This document shows positions 25,777 through 34,604 of a stretch of DNA of 64,000 nucleotides, piece after piece (the stretch's first letter is position 1; each line of letters begins with the position of its first letter). Both the position numbers and the translations under genes were made by a program. The stretch comes from G963556115 sp963666605 (lineage in GTDB: Bacteria; Planctomycetota; SZUA-567). The notes beneath the pieces are model-generated. The model saw nothing but the letters and a program-made list of their open reading frames with translations, made no database searches and was not told where the DNA came from. Location of the stretch: positions 1,426,001 to 1,490,000 of the forward strand of contig OZ223208.1 in NCBI GenBank assembly GCA_965140405.1, in the 5' to 3' direction.

Positions 25777-26091
25777 ATGCGTAAAAAAATTGGCGCGAAA
25801 ATAATACAAGGTAGAGGTAAGGTACGGCGATTTGTATTAGCGCATTTTAAAAAAAATTATGTACTTGAACAACAAAAAAAAAGAATTGGTGAATGTCGAA
25901 GATGTGGAGTTTGTTGTAAATTACTTGTAAAGTGTGTGATGTTGACACAAGATGATGCGGGTAATTATCTTTGTAAAATTCATAATAGAAAGCCATCTAA
26001 TTGTAATATCTTTCCGATTGATGAAAAAGATATTGTTGATCGTGATACTATTCTTCCGGATGTTCCTTGTGGTTATTCTTTTTTCAAGTAG
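25777..26091 (+). CDS. Small YkgJ-like cysteine-cluster protein
   Basis: This 104-residue protein has a very basic N-terminus, then CRRCGVCCKLLVKC, CKIHNRKPSNCNIFP and a final PCGYSFFK. The cysteine pattern matches the YkgJ/UPF0153 family of probable metal-binding proteins. It is last in the gyrA-ketoacyl synthase-ACP run (19 bp after the ACP) and is followed at once by a perfect terminator. The link to acyl metabolism is inferred from position only; a second family member sits after pssA. Confidence 0.83.
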   Translation: MRKKIGAKIIQGRGKVRRFVLAHFKKNYVLEQQKKRIGECRRCGVCCKLLVKCVMLTQDDAGNYLCKIHNRKPSNCNIFPIDEKDIVDRDTILPDVPCGYSFFK

Positions 26092-26094
26092 TTA

Positions 26095-26131
26095 TTATAA
26101 GGACTTCCTATATGTTAGGAAGTCCTTATAA
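26095..26131. terminator. Long perfect hairpin terminator after the ACP/YkgJ genes
   Basis: Arms of 16 bp (26095-26110 and 26116-26131) pair without mismatch around the loop TATGT. The loop and stem begin 4 bp after the stop. The downstream tail is AT-rich but has no long T-run. Confidence 0.75.
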
Positions 26132-26154
26132 ATTATTTGATATTAATATGTGCA

Positions 26155-26186
26155 TTGACAATAGTATTCAATTTACTTGCTATATG
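26155..26186 (+). promoter_or_regulatory. Candidate promoter for the acidic membrane protein
   Basis: A perfect -35 box TTGACA (26155-26160) is followed by TATATG (26181-26186). The 20-bp spacing is longer than ideal, so the exact -10 is unsure. Confidence 0.3.
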
Positions 26187-26262
26187 AAGTGGTAAAAAAT
26201 AAAATTGAGTTATAATTAAAAATAGCGCAACATATTATCTATAATAAAGGTTATTGATAAAA

Positions 26263-28872
26263 ATGTCTTCTGATAAAGATGGATTGCAATTTTCAAATTT
26301 TGATTTATCTGAGAATCATAAAGATGATACTCAGGAGAAGGAAACACCGAAAAATTATAATCCAATTTCAGAAATAACAAAATTAGAAAGTTTTGGTTTT
26401 GAATTTGAGTCGGATGAAGATATAGAAGAAGGCGATCAAGATCAAATCATATTGAATACAAATACTCAAAAAGTATCTCATGACATAATAGATACTGAAT
26501 TAATAATCGATGAATTTGATAATGATGAAGATGTATTATTAATGCCAGAAGATGCTTATAGCTCTACGTCAGATAATATTGATAAGCAAAGAAATACAAG
26601 TATTGAAAGCTATCAAAAAGAATTTCATAATATAAAAGATGATACATTAAGTGAATTTGATAACAGTATTGAAAATAATTTATATAAAGAAAACAATCAA
26701 ATAGATTTTTCTGATCTAGCAAATGAAGTCTCGTTTGATAGTAATTTTGAAGTATTTGATGATATTAATATATCTACTCATAAAGAAGATAGTAATAATA
26801 TTTTTGAAGATAATCAGGATATTCTAAAAGACAACATAAGTTCAAGAGAAAATACTGAAGATGAGCTAAAATCAATAACTAGCTTAGAGAATAATGAATA
26901 TCAAAATAATGATAATAAAGATATAAGCGAAGAGGATGCGGAAGATATTCTTGCTCAAGTGATGTCACAGGATTTTACTACGCCAATTGAAGGGTTTGAA
27001 AAATACGCAGAAATTAAACGTATAAGATCAGAAGCTAGTAAGGCTCTTGAAGGTAGTAGTTATAATGAATTTGATATTGAATTTGATAATGAATTTGAAA
27101 AGGATAAATTTGGTACGACAAGCATTATTAATGATGAAGAAGAAGAGATATTAGATAGTTTTAAAAATGAAGAAAGAAATGCTGTCTTTGTTGATGAGTC
27201 TTTTGATGATGATGATGAAGAATTAAAATTATTTAGTGATATTGATGAAGAGATTGGTCAAACAATCGAAAACCAATTTGATAACGTAGATCTATCAGAT
27301 ATGGTTGACTTTGATGATATTGCATCAGAGTCAAATATAGATGAAATATTCAATGATTCAGGAGAAGATAGTTTAAAAAATTCTTTAGATAATGAGAATA
27401 CAACTATTGATGATATTGATATTTCAAATATTACAAACATAAATATAGATGATGAAAGTGATGATGAATTAGACTTGTTGTTTGGTGAAGATAAAGAAGA
27501 TCTAAAGGATGATGAATTAGAAAGCTATAATAATGAATTTGATATTGATGATTTAGCTATAACTGATGATAACGAAGAGAATATAGATGATGAGTATAAT
27601 TTTGATGATTTAGATCAGGAGGAAGACGATAGTGGAATTGACGATAATGGATTTAATTTAGATCTTGGTAATAATGGTGACGGTGATAATCAAGAGGAAG
27701 ATAATTTAGATAATGAATTTAATTTTGATATTCTAGATCAAGAAGAGAATAATAGCGAAATAGATGATGGCGGTTTTAATATTGATCTTGGTAGTAGTGA
27801 CGATGATGAAGATTTAGATGATGAATTTAATTTTGATGATTTAGATCAAGAAGAAGATGGTGGTGGAATAGATGATGGTGGCTTTAATATAGATTTTGGA
27901 AGTAGTGAAGATAGTGACGATGATGATGAATTCAATTTCGATAATGATTCCATTGATGATGAATTTTTAGATTCAGGGGAATTTGATTTTGATGATGTGA
28001 ATTTTAATGATGATTTAGATGTTGATAAAAATAATGAATTTGATTTTGATAATTCTGATGAAAGTGAATTTGGTGAAGGGTTAGATTTTTCTCAAGAGTC
28101 AGAAGAATTTACAAGTACTACGAATAAATATTTGGAAAAGCTAAAAAAGCTAAAAAATAGTTTTCCTGATTTATCAAAAGTCTTTACTGCTAAAACAAAA
28201 GAATATTTGAGAAAATTAAAAGAAATCAAAGCAGAAATGAAAGAAGAAGGCTTCAAGCCTACTTCAAAAAAATACTGTAATTTGGCAACAGTACAAATAA
28301 GTAAATCTGTTAAAGATATAAGTAATAATATACAAAAAAAATTACAGACAAAACAAAAATCAAAGATAAAAGAAAGATCTAAAACAGAGAATAATGATGA
28401 TAGTAAAAAAGTAAACGTAAAGCTAGAGGAATGGGATGGAGGTAGTGGAGATGATACTTGGGGGTTGGGTCCTGTAAATCAATCAAGTGAAGAAGCTAGT
28501 AATGAATCTTCTATAGAAAAAACCGAAGAAGCTGAAGCTGATTGGGATGATAGTGAGGAGTTTAGCTTTTCTACAGCAGATATGTTGATGGATGATGAAG
28601 AGCTTGGTCTTGAAGAATTTAGTGGGTTTGGTGAGGCTAGTAAGAACAGTAAAGAGACCGAAGAGGAAGAAGATGTAGATTATTCAGGAGTTTTGGGTAA
28701 ATTTAGAAGAATCAAAAGGATATTGTATAAGTGGTCTAAACTTATATATAAATATTTTGACTCAAAAATTGATTTTGAAAAAAATTGGTGGAAGGTAATT
28801 GATTTCATAGCAGTAGTGGTTCTTATAACAGCTTTTGCTATGGTGCTTGCATATTATCTATGGCACAAGTAG
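26263..28872 (+). CDS. Very acidic, repeat-containing tail-anchored membrane protein
   Basis: Unrecognised family. About 870 residues are dominated by Asp, Glu, Asn and Ser, with short hydrophobic FDI/FDDL tokens. Three imperfect repeats of 36-41 residues lie at 27586-27920. Around residues 625-715 there is a lysine-rich helical segment. The last 25 residues are a single membrane helix ending LWHK, so most of the protein should face the cytoplasm. The ATG at 26263 has AAAGG upstream; a TTG three codons earlier is less likely. The sequence looks disordered; a scaffold or adaptor role is a guess. It sits alone between terminator and amt genes. Confidence 0.75.
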   Translation: MSSDKDGLQFSNFDLSENHKDDTQEKETPKNYNPISEITKLESFGFEFESDEDIEEGDQDQIILNTNTQKVSHDIIDTELIIDEFDNDEDVLLMPEDAYSSTSDNIDKQRNTSIESYQKEFHNIKDDTLSEFDNSIENNLYKENNQIDFSDLANEVSFDSNFEVFDDINISTHKEDSNNIFEDNQDILKDNISSRENTEDELKSITSLENNEYQNNDNKDISEEDAEDILAQVMSQDFTTPIEGFEKYAEIKRIRSEASKALEGSSYNEFDIEFDNEFEKDKFGTTSIINDEEEEILDSFKNEERNAVFVDESFDDDDEELKLFSDIDEEIGQTIENQFDNVDLSDMVDFDDIASESNIDEIFNDSGEDSLKNSLDNENTTIDDIDISNITNINIDDESDDELDLLFGEDKEDLKDDELESYNNEFDIDDLAITDDNEENIDDEYNFDDLDQEEDDSGIDDNGFNLDLGNNGDGDNQEEDNLDNEFNFDILDQEENNSEIDDGGFNIDLGSSDDDEDLDDEFNFDDLDQEEDGGGIDDGGFNIDFGSSEDSDDDDEFNFDNDSIDDEFLDSGEFDFDDVNFNDDLDVDKNNEFDFDNSDESEFGEGLDFSQESEEFTSTTNKYLEKLKKLKNSFPDLSKVFTAKTKEYLRKLKEIKAEMKEEGFKPTSKKYCNLATVQISKSVKDISNNIQKKLQTKQKSKIKERSKTENNDDSKKVNVKLEEWDGGSGDDTWGLGPVNQSSEEASNESSIEKTEEAEADWDDSEEFSFSTADMLMDDEELGLEEFSGFGEASKNSKETEEEEDVDYSGVLGKFRRIKRILYKWSKLIYKYFDSKIDFEKNWWKVIDFIAVVVLITAFAMVLAYYLWHK
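27586..27920 (+). repeat. Three in-frame acidic repeats
   Basis: Units start at 27586, 27709 and 27817 (41 and 36 codons apart). Each encodes a variant of EFNFDDLDQEED, then IDDGGFNIDLG. They lie in the coding frame and have diverged at the nucleotide level. Confidence 0.75.
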
Positions 28873-28996
28873 AGTAAAAAGACAAAAATGTAACAACGGT
28901 AATTACTTATAACAAATAAGTATTAAATACAAAAATCATAATTTTATAAAATCCTATAAGTATATAAATATATTCAAGTTGCAATATTCATATTAA

Positions 28997-29013
28997 TTGG
29001 AACAGAAATTGTA
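28997..29013 (+). promoter_or_regulatory. Candidate sigma-54 promoter before amt copy 1
   Basis: TTGGAACAGAAATTGTA resembles the -24/-12 consensus TTGGCAC-N5-TTGC. The GG (28999-29000) and the GT in place of GC (29011-29012) are 10 bp apart, the required spacing. It would give a leader of about 37 nt. Sigma-54 control of ammonium transport is well known. No similar site was found before the second amt. Confidence 0.4.
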
Positions 29014-29060
29014 ATATGTTAAGAATAATTTATAATAATACCGATTAGGAGATTAACTAA

Positions 29061-30464
29061 ATGAAATTGTGTAAATTTATTGGGTTTGGTGCTTTAATAC
29101 TAACAGCCCTCTCTATTAATTCATTCGCAGCAGATCAAGCTACAAATGCTATTGCTGCCACTCCATATGAATATGATAGTATGTTTACAGTCAATAATCT
29201 ATGGTTGTTGATTGCAACATTCCTTGTGTTTATGATGCATCTTGGATTTGCTACATTAGAATCTGGGTTGACGCGTGCAAAAAATACTGTAAATATTCTA
29301 TTTAAAAATACTGCTATTGTGGCTATAGGGCTACTAACTTATGCTATTCTTGGATTTAACTTGATGTATCCGGGAGATAGTTGGCTTTATAATGGAGTAA
29401 TTGGTGTCTTTAGTTTTGGTATAGATCCTGGAGCAGACGGTCAGACAATGGCATATGGAAACTATACATATTACTCAGACTTTATATTTCAGGGTATGTT
29501 TGCTGCAACAGCAGCTACGATTGTTTCAGGTGCTGTAGCTGAAAGAGTAAAGTTGATTCCATTCTTAATATTTTCAATAGTATATGTAATATTAATTTAT
29601 CCTATCGTTGGTTCTTGGGGATGGGGTGGTGGATGGTTGAGTTCGCTTGAAGTGCCGTTTCATGATTTTGCTGGTTCAACTTTTGTGCATAGTGTTGGCG
29701 GTTGGGCTGCATTGGCGGCAATTATTCTCCTAGGCGCAAGAAAAGGTAAGTATGGACCAGATGGTAGGCCTAGAGGTATTCCAGGCCATAGCCTTCCATT
29801 AGCTGCAATTGGTGTGTTCTTACTCTGGTTTGGTTGGTATGGCTTTAATGGTGGGTCTGTATTATCTGCCGATCCAAATTTGGTATCGCATGTCTTTGTA
29901 ACCACAAGTTTGGGTTCTGCGGCCGGTATTGTCGGTGCAATGATTGTAAGTTGGTGGATTCAAAAGAAACCTGACTTGTCTATGGTTCTGAATGGTTCTT
30001 TAGCTGGTTTGGTAGCGATAACAGCAGGGGCAGATTGTGTGTCACCACTTGAAAGTGTATATATCGGTTTTATCGGAGGGTGTCTTGTAGTATTGTCTGT
30101 ATTCTTCTTCGATGAAGTTGTGAAAGTTGATGATCCGGTTGGTGCAACATCAGTTCACCTTGCAAATGGTGTTTGGGGTACACTTGCTGTGGGTATTTGG
30201 GGTAAATATAAGGTGGATGCTGAAGGAGGTGTTTTAGCCTATACATCACAGGGAGGTGAGACATTCTATTATAGCTTTGTTTCTCAGCTTTATGGAGTTT
30301 TTGCAAGTGCCATATTTTGTTTTGTAACTGCATTTATTATTTTATATGTGATTAAGAAGGTAATTGGAATTCGAGTTGATCAGCATGAAGAGATGCAGGG
30401 TCTGGATATTGGAGAACATGGTATGGAGTCTTATGCAGGTTTCCAGATATTCTTAAACCAATAA
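29061..30464 (+). CDS. amt: Ammonium transporter, copy 1
   Basis: An Amt/MEP/Rh channel protein (467 aa) moving ammonium across the inner membrane. It has a signal peptide (cut near SFA-A), then eleven predicted helices. The pore twin-histidine positions are seen as TFVHSVGG and TSVHLANGVWG. It ends in a conserved cytoplasmic tail, HEEMQGLDIGEHG, where PII proteins usually bind. An AGGAGA site precedes the ATG. A second, closely similar gene lies directly downstream; no PII gene (glnB/glnK) is adjacent. Confidence 0.96.
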   Translation: MKLCKFIGFGALILTALSINSFAADQATNAIAATPYEYDSMFTVNNLWLLIATFLVFMMHLGFATLESGLTRAKNTVNILFKNTAIVAIGLLTYAILGFNLMYPGDSWLYNGVIGVFSFGIDPGADGQTMAYGNYTYYSDFIFQGMFAATAATIVSGAVAERVKLIPFLIFSIVYVILIYPIVGSWGWGGGWLSSLEVPFHDFAGSTFVHSVGGWAALAAIILLGARKGKYGPDGRPRGIPGHSLPLAAIGVFLLWFGWYGFNGGSVLSADPNLVSHVFVTTSLGSAAGIVGAMIVSWWIQKKPDLSMVLNGSLAGLVAITAGADCVSPLESVYIGFIGGCLVVLSVFFFDEVVKVDDPVGATSVHLANGVWGTLAVGIWGKYKVDAEGGVLAYTSQGGETFYYSFVSQLYGVFASAIFCFVTAFIILYVIKKVIGIRVDQHEEMQGLDIGEHGMESYAGFQIFLNQ

Positions 30465-30493
30465 TATGTATTAAATACATACAATAAAGTAGT

Positions 30494-30530
30494 AAAAGCC
30501 GGACATTTATATGTCCGGCTTTTGTCGTTT
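30494..30530 (+). terminator. Hairpin terminator after amt copy 1
   Basis: AAAAGCCGGACAT and ATGTCCGGCTTTT (30494-30506 and 30511-30523) pair perfectly around TTAT and are followed by T-rich sequence. Confidence 0.88.
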
Positions 30531-30709
30531 AATAGGGCAAATTAAAAAATACATAAATTAAGATGAATAGGTACTTTTAAGTACTAATTACGTTGTTTAT
30601 ATGAGTTTTACATCGAATAAAAAATTAATAAAAAGTAATAAACGTAAAGGATGTAGTTAAAAAAATTTTGTGATTGGTTTGTGGTAATTTGAAAAGGAGA
30701 TTTTGGAAA

Positions 30710-32131
30710 ATGAAAAAAATTAATTTGGTAAGGTTGGCATTATTTTTTTTAGTAGCAGTGTCAGCAAGTGCTTTAGCAATAGAAGAGGTTAATGTTGTAA
30801 AGGGTGCGATTTCTTCAGAAAGTATTGGGACAAGATTTGAGTATAGTAGCATGTTTACAGTCAATAATTTGTGGATACTAATAGCAACATTTATGGTTTT
30901 TATTATGCATTTAGGATTTGCAACAATTGAATGTGGTTTGACAAGAGCAAAAAATACTGTAAATATTTTATTTAAAAATTCATCAATAATTGCAATTGGT
31001 ATTGCTACATATGCAATATTAGGTTTTAACTTGATGTATCCGGGAGATAATTGGTTGAGTAATGGAGTGATAGGTAATTTTGTATTTGGAATAAATCCAG
31101 GTGAAGTAGGTCAATCAATGGCGCATGGTGGAATTACATATTATACTGACTTTATATTTCAAGCAATGTTTGCTGCAACCGCTGTAACTATTGTTGCAGG
31201 TGCAGTAGCAGAGAGAGTGAAGTTATTACCATTTCTGATATTTTCAATAATTTATGCACTTCTAATATATCCAATTGTAGGTTCGTGGGGATGGGGTGGA
31301 GGTTGGTTGGATCAACTGTCTGTGCCTTTCCATGACTTTGCGGGTTCAACTTTTGTTCATAGTGTTGGTGGCTGGGGAGCGCTTGCAGCGATCATATTAT
31401 TAGGTGCTAGAACAGGTAAATTCGGTATAGATGGTAAAGCAAGGGGTATTCCAGGTCATAGTATGCCTCTAGCTTCTATTGGTGCGTTTTTACTCTGGTT
31501 TGGTTGGTTTGGTTTTAATGGTGGATCGGTTCTTTCTGCAGATCCAAATGCAGTATCACATGTATTTGTAACAACAAGTATTGGTTCAACAGCCGGTATT
31601 TTTGGATCAATGATTTTGAGTTGGATAATCCAAAAGAAGCCTGATTTATCGATGGTATTAAATGGTTCGTTAGCAGGACTTGTTGCTATTACCGCTGGTG
31701 CTGACTGTATTTCTCCTATGGAGAGTGCATTAATCGGTTTTGTAGGTGGCTGTCTTGTTGTGCTTGCAGTATTTTTCTTTGATTTTGTAAAACTTGACGA
31801 TCCAGTAGGAGCTACATCTGTACATCTTGTAAATGGTATATGGGGAACACTTGCTGTTGGTATATGGGGAAAGTATAAGATAGATGCAGCTGGTGACGCA
31901 ATTCCGTATACTTCAATGGGAGGAGAGGTATTCCATTATAGTTTTCTTTCTCAGCTTTACGGGGTAATTGGTTGCGCGGTATTTAGCTTTATTACTGCAT
32001 ATATTATTATATATGTTATTAAAATGACCATGGGCTTTAGGGTTAGTCAACATGAAGAGATGCAAGGTCTTGATATTGGCGAACATGGTATGGAGTCTTA
32101 TGCAGGATTCCAAATATTCTTAAACCAATAA
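30710..32131 (+). CDS. amt: Ammonium transporter, copy 2
   Basis: A second Amt protein (473 aa), well over half identical to the preceding one, with the same VHSVGG and SVHLVNGIWG pore histidines and an identical HEEMQGLDIGEHGMESYAG tail. The start at 30710 was chosen because AAGGAG lies 10 bp upstream and it gives a clean signal peptide (KKINLVRLALFFLVAV...); a TTG 36 bp earlier has no ribosome site. It has its own terminator on each side, so it is a separate transcription unit and may be regulated differently from copy 1. Confidence 0.96.
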   Translation: MKKINLVRLALFFLVAVSASALAIEEVNVVKGAISSESIGTRFEYSSMFTVNNLWILIATFMVFIMHLGFATIECGLTRAKNTVNILFKNSSIIAIGIATYAILGFNLMYPGDNWLSNGVIGNFVFGINPGEVGQSMAHGGITYYTDFIFQAMFAATAVTIVAGAVAERVKLLPFLIFSIIYALLIYPIVGSWGWGGGWLDQLSVPFHDFAGSTFVHSVGGWGALAAIILLGARTGKFGIDGKARGIPGHSMPLASIGAFLLWFGWFGFNGGSVLSADPNAVSHVFVTTSIGSTAGIFGSMILSWIIQKKPDLSMVLNGSLAGLVAITAGADCISPMESALIGFVGGCLVVLAVFFFDFVKLDDPVGATSVHLVNGIWGTLAVGIWGKYKIDAAGDAIPYTSMGGEVFHYSFLSQLYGVIGCAVFSFITAYIIIYVIKMTMGFRVSQHEEMQGLDIGEHGMESYAGFQIFLNQ

Positions 32132-32153
32132 AAGAAAATTTAGATATAAAAAT

Positions 32154-32180
32154 AGCCGAGCATATTGCTCGGCTTTTTTT
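32154..32180 (+). terminator. Hairpin terminator after amt copy 2
   Basis: AGCCGAGCA and TGCTCGGCT form a perfect 9-bp stem with the loop TAT, followed by seven T residues. A textbook intrinsic terminator. Confidence 0.92.
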
Positions 32181-32275
32181 ATATCTTTCTTTTAAATTGA
32201 GTAAATATATGTAAGATATAAGAAATAAATACTGTAACATAATAATAAAGTTAACGATAAATATTAGGGATATAT

Positions 32276-32953
32276 ATGGGTTTAGGGACGTTAAGAAATA
32301 AGCTTGATAAAATGCCAATGTGGTTGAGAGTGCTATATTATATTGCAATATTTGAAGTAGGATTATTGGTATGTTTTTGGCTTGAAGTTCCAGCTTTTTA
32401 TAGCACAGCAAAATTTGCTAATATTAGTGGAATAAGTGGATTATTAAATCTACTTAAAGAGGCAGGGTATTTTCAAACTTGGATTATTGTTAGTGCTGCA
32501 TTACTATTAATAGATTTACCAAAGAAAGTAAAAGGAAGTTATAATTTTTTGAGAAGAGCAGTCTTCTTAGTTTCAGCATCTTTAGTATCAGGTATTATTG
32601 CTGAAATATTAAAATTAATAATTAGGAGAGAGAGACCAGAACCGCTATATTTTAATGGTGGAAATTTTAGAGGATGGGTAGGAGCTTGGTGGAAAAGTAA
32701 TGATCTTGGTACTCCTAGTAGTCATGCTATGGTTGCCTTTGGAGCAGCTTGGGCTCTATGTATACTCTTTCCTCAGGCACGGATAGTATGGATATTCATC
32801 GGTGTTGGGTGTGCCTTTAGCCGAATGGCTCATCAGGCACATCTTCTTGGAGATGTATATATTGCCTGTGTTCTTTCATATATTATAACTAAAATATTAG
32901 CAAGAAAAATACTGCCTTTGAATAAAGGCGAAGAAGATAAATTGGAGAAATAA
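32276..32953 (+). CDS. PAP2-family membrane phosphatase
   Basis: A 225-aa lipid phosphatase of the PAP2 superfamily. The three catalytic motifs are present: KLIIRRERP (KX6RP), GTPSSHAM (PSGH-like, with PSSH) and SRMAHQAHLLGD (SRX5HX3D). Around them are five or six membrane helices. Likely substrates are undecaprenyl-diphosphate, phosphatidic acid or lipid A phosphates; the sequence does not decide between them. It is followed 3 bp later by an LPS-export permease gene, which favours an envelope-lipid role such as lipid A dephosphorylation or carrier recycling. Confidence 0.88.
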   Translation: MGLGTLRNKLDKMPMWLRVLYYIAIFEVGLLVCFWLEVPAFYSTAKFANISGISGLLNLLKEAGYFQTWIIVSAALLLIDLPKKVKGSYNFLRRAVFLVSASLVSGIIAEILKLIIRRERPEPLYFNGGNFRGWVGAWWKSNDLGTPSSHAMVAFGAAWALCILFPQARIVWIFIGVGCAFSRMAHQAHLLGDVYIACVLSYIITKILARKILPLNKGEEDKLEK

Positions 32954-32956
32954 GTA

Positions 32957-34387
32957 ATGCTTATTACATTACCATTATATATATTTAAAGAATTACTAAA
33001 AGCATTTGGCATGTCTGTACTGGTCTATTCTTTTGCACTATTGGGTGTTACTACAGCACAGGCGATAAGAGAAGGGGCAACACTACCAACGGTAATAGGG
33101 TTATTGCCAAGTATGTTTCCACTTATAAGTCCACTCGCATTACCTTTAGCCGTTATTACAGGTATTTTAATTTGTTATGGAAGATTTTCGGCAAATAATG
33201 AGTTTGTGGGATCTCAGGCAAGTGGAATTCATCCGGGATGGCTAGCCCTTCCTGCTATGATTGTTGCAATACTTTGCTCAATAGTTACTGTATATTTGAA
33301 TGCAGATGTGCTAACTTCTTCTGTTGGTGGTATAGAAAAAGCTCTGCTTGCTGATAGAACTAAAATCATTAGTAAGAGATTGAAAAAACCGGGTAGTTTT
33401 GCATTTCCAATTTCCAATAGTGAGTCGTTGGCTATATGTAGACTGCCAAGTACCTGGAATCAAGATGATAGAGTAGGTATTGATTTCACCATATTTAAGC
33501 AGGCTACTAATGGAAAGACTTCTAAGCAGTGGGATGTGAACTATCCATACCCAGAGACAAGAATTTTGGCAAAGAATCATGAAATAACTGTAGAAGAAGA
33601 TGATGTAGGGTCAATGTATATTGAAGGAACATTTGATGATGCTACAGAATATGTATTTACAGATGATACTTTGCAGATTATAGATTTTCCTCATGGTAGC
33701 AAGAGATTAGTAATTCCAAAATCAGGAATTAGTTTTACTATAGATAAATCAAGAACTCAATATATGGGAATTGATAAACTCAAACTTGAAATGGACAAAT
33801 CTAAGAAGCAGTATTATCCTAATGTAGCAAAGATGAATAAATTAGCAAAAGAGATGACTCCAAAACTTATAAATAGCATAAAACAAAATTCTGAAGCTAT
33901 GAAGAATGAAAATCTTATCAATATATTAAAGTTAGTAATAAATGATTATAAGACAGATGATAGCTTAAATCTTAATAAAGATCTTACGCAAGCATACTCG
34001 GTGATACAGAGTAGTAAATACCCTCTTTCTGAAGATTTGAAAGCTTCATTCAATGAATTTGATATTTTAAAAAATGAGAATACTGAAAATGAAGCGTTTT
34101 TGAGGCAATGTTTGGCTGAGATCAATTCAAAATTAGTGATGTCTTTTGCGTGTATCTCTTTTGCTATTCTTGGAATACCAATTGGGCTAATGGGCAAGAG
34201 GCAGAATGCAATGCTTGGATATGCTATTGGTGGTGCCTTTGCTTTTGCTTTTTATATGATTATTACAGCTCTTTATGGAGCGGTAAGGGATGGAGGGTTG
34301 CCTTGGTATTCATTATGGATGCCAAATATTGTGGTGTTGATTATCGGAATACTGTTATGGTTTAGAAATATGCGCAATATGGGCTAA
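32957..34387 (+). CDS. LptF/LptG-family LPS export permease
   Basis: This 476-aa YjgP/YjgQ protein has the family layout: three N-terminal helices (about 10-120), a large periplasmic beta-jellyroll region (about 130-390) and three C-terminal helices. With LptB it would extract LPS from the inner membrane and feed the LptC-LptA-LptD bridge. Normally two such proteins (LptF and LptG) form a pair; only one is in the window, and I cannot say which. The periplasmic part has a lysine-rich insert near 275-360. It starts with GGAGAAA, 3 bp after the PAP2 gene. Confidence 0.87.
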   Translation: MLITLPLYIFKELLKAFGMSVLVYSFALLGVTTAQAIREGATLPTVIGLLPSMFPLISPLALPLAVITGILICYGRFSANNEFVGSQASGIHPGWLALPAMIVAILCSIVTVYLNADVLTSSVGGIEKALLADRTKIISKRLKKPGSFAFPISNSESLAICRLPSTWNQDDRVGIDFTIFKQATNGKTSKQWDVNYPYPETRILAKNHEITVEEDDVGSMYIEGTFDDATEYVFTDDTLQIIDFPHGSKRLVIPKSGISFTIDKSRTQYMGIDKLKLEMDKSKKQYYPNVAKMNKLAKEMTPKLINSIKQNSEAMKNENLINILKLVINDYKTDDSLNLNKDLTQAYSVIQSSKYPLSEDLKASFNEFDILKNENTENEAFLRQCLAEINSKLVMSFACISFAILGIPIGLMGKRQNAMLGYAIGGAFAFAFYMIITALYGAVRDGGLPWYSLWMPNIVVLIIGILLWFRNMRNMG

Positions 34388-34424
34388 GAGCTAATATCCA
34401 TAGTTTTGAGCAAATATTTAATAT

Positions 34425-34464
34425 ATAATGAGCAATTGGGACGTATATCCCTTTTGCTCATTAT
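34425..34464. terminator. Interrupted hairpin terminator after the LPS permease
   Basis: ATAATGAGCAA (34425-34435) pairs with TTGCTCATTAT (34454-34464), and inner GGGA pairs with TCCC. T-rich sequence follows. Confidence 0.75.
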
Positions 34465-34467
34465 ATT

Positions 34468-34497
34468 TTGACAATATGTAAATAAGTAAAATATATT
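34468..34497 (+). promoter_or_regulatory. Candidate sigma-70 promoter for the zinc-ribbon gene
   Basis: A perfect TTGACA (34468-34473) lies 18 bp before TATATT (34492-34497, 5 of 6 matches). It begins directly after the preceding terminator and would give a leader of about 100 nt. Confidence 0.45.
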
Positions 34498-34510
34498 TAA
34501 AAATTACTGG

Positions 34511-34538
34511 TAAAGAAATGATGTATTTAAGCCGATAC
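34511..34538 (+). promoter_or_regulatory. Candidate flagellar sigma-28 (FliA) promoter
   Basis: TAAAGAAA (34511-34518) and GCCGATAC (34531-34538) resemble the FliA consensus TAAA-N15-GCCGATAA. Spacing from TAAA is 16 bp, one more than ideal; the -10 matches 7 of 8. It competes with the sigma-70-like site just upstream as the promoter of the zinc-ribbon gene. Confidence 0.35.
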
Positions 34539-34604
34539 TAAAGGTGTAAAACAAGGATGTTAGAATATTGTTAAGGATATGGGACTGTATCAAGGAGGAT
34601 ACTT

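Noticed and set aside
29061..32131. Direct repeat or duplicated mobile segment across the two amt genes
   Set aside because: Similarity is limited to the coding regions and has diverged at the DNA level; no flanking repeats or transposase.
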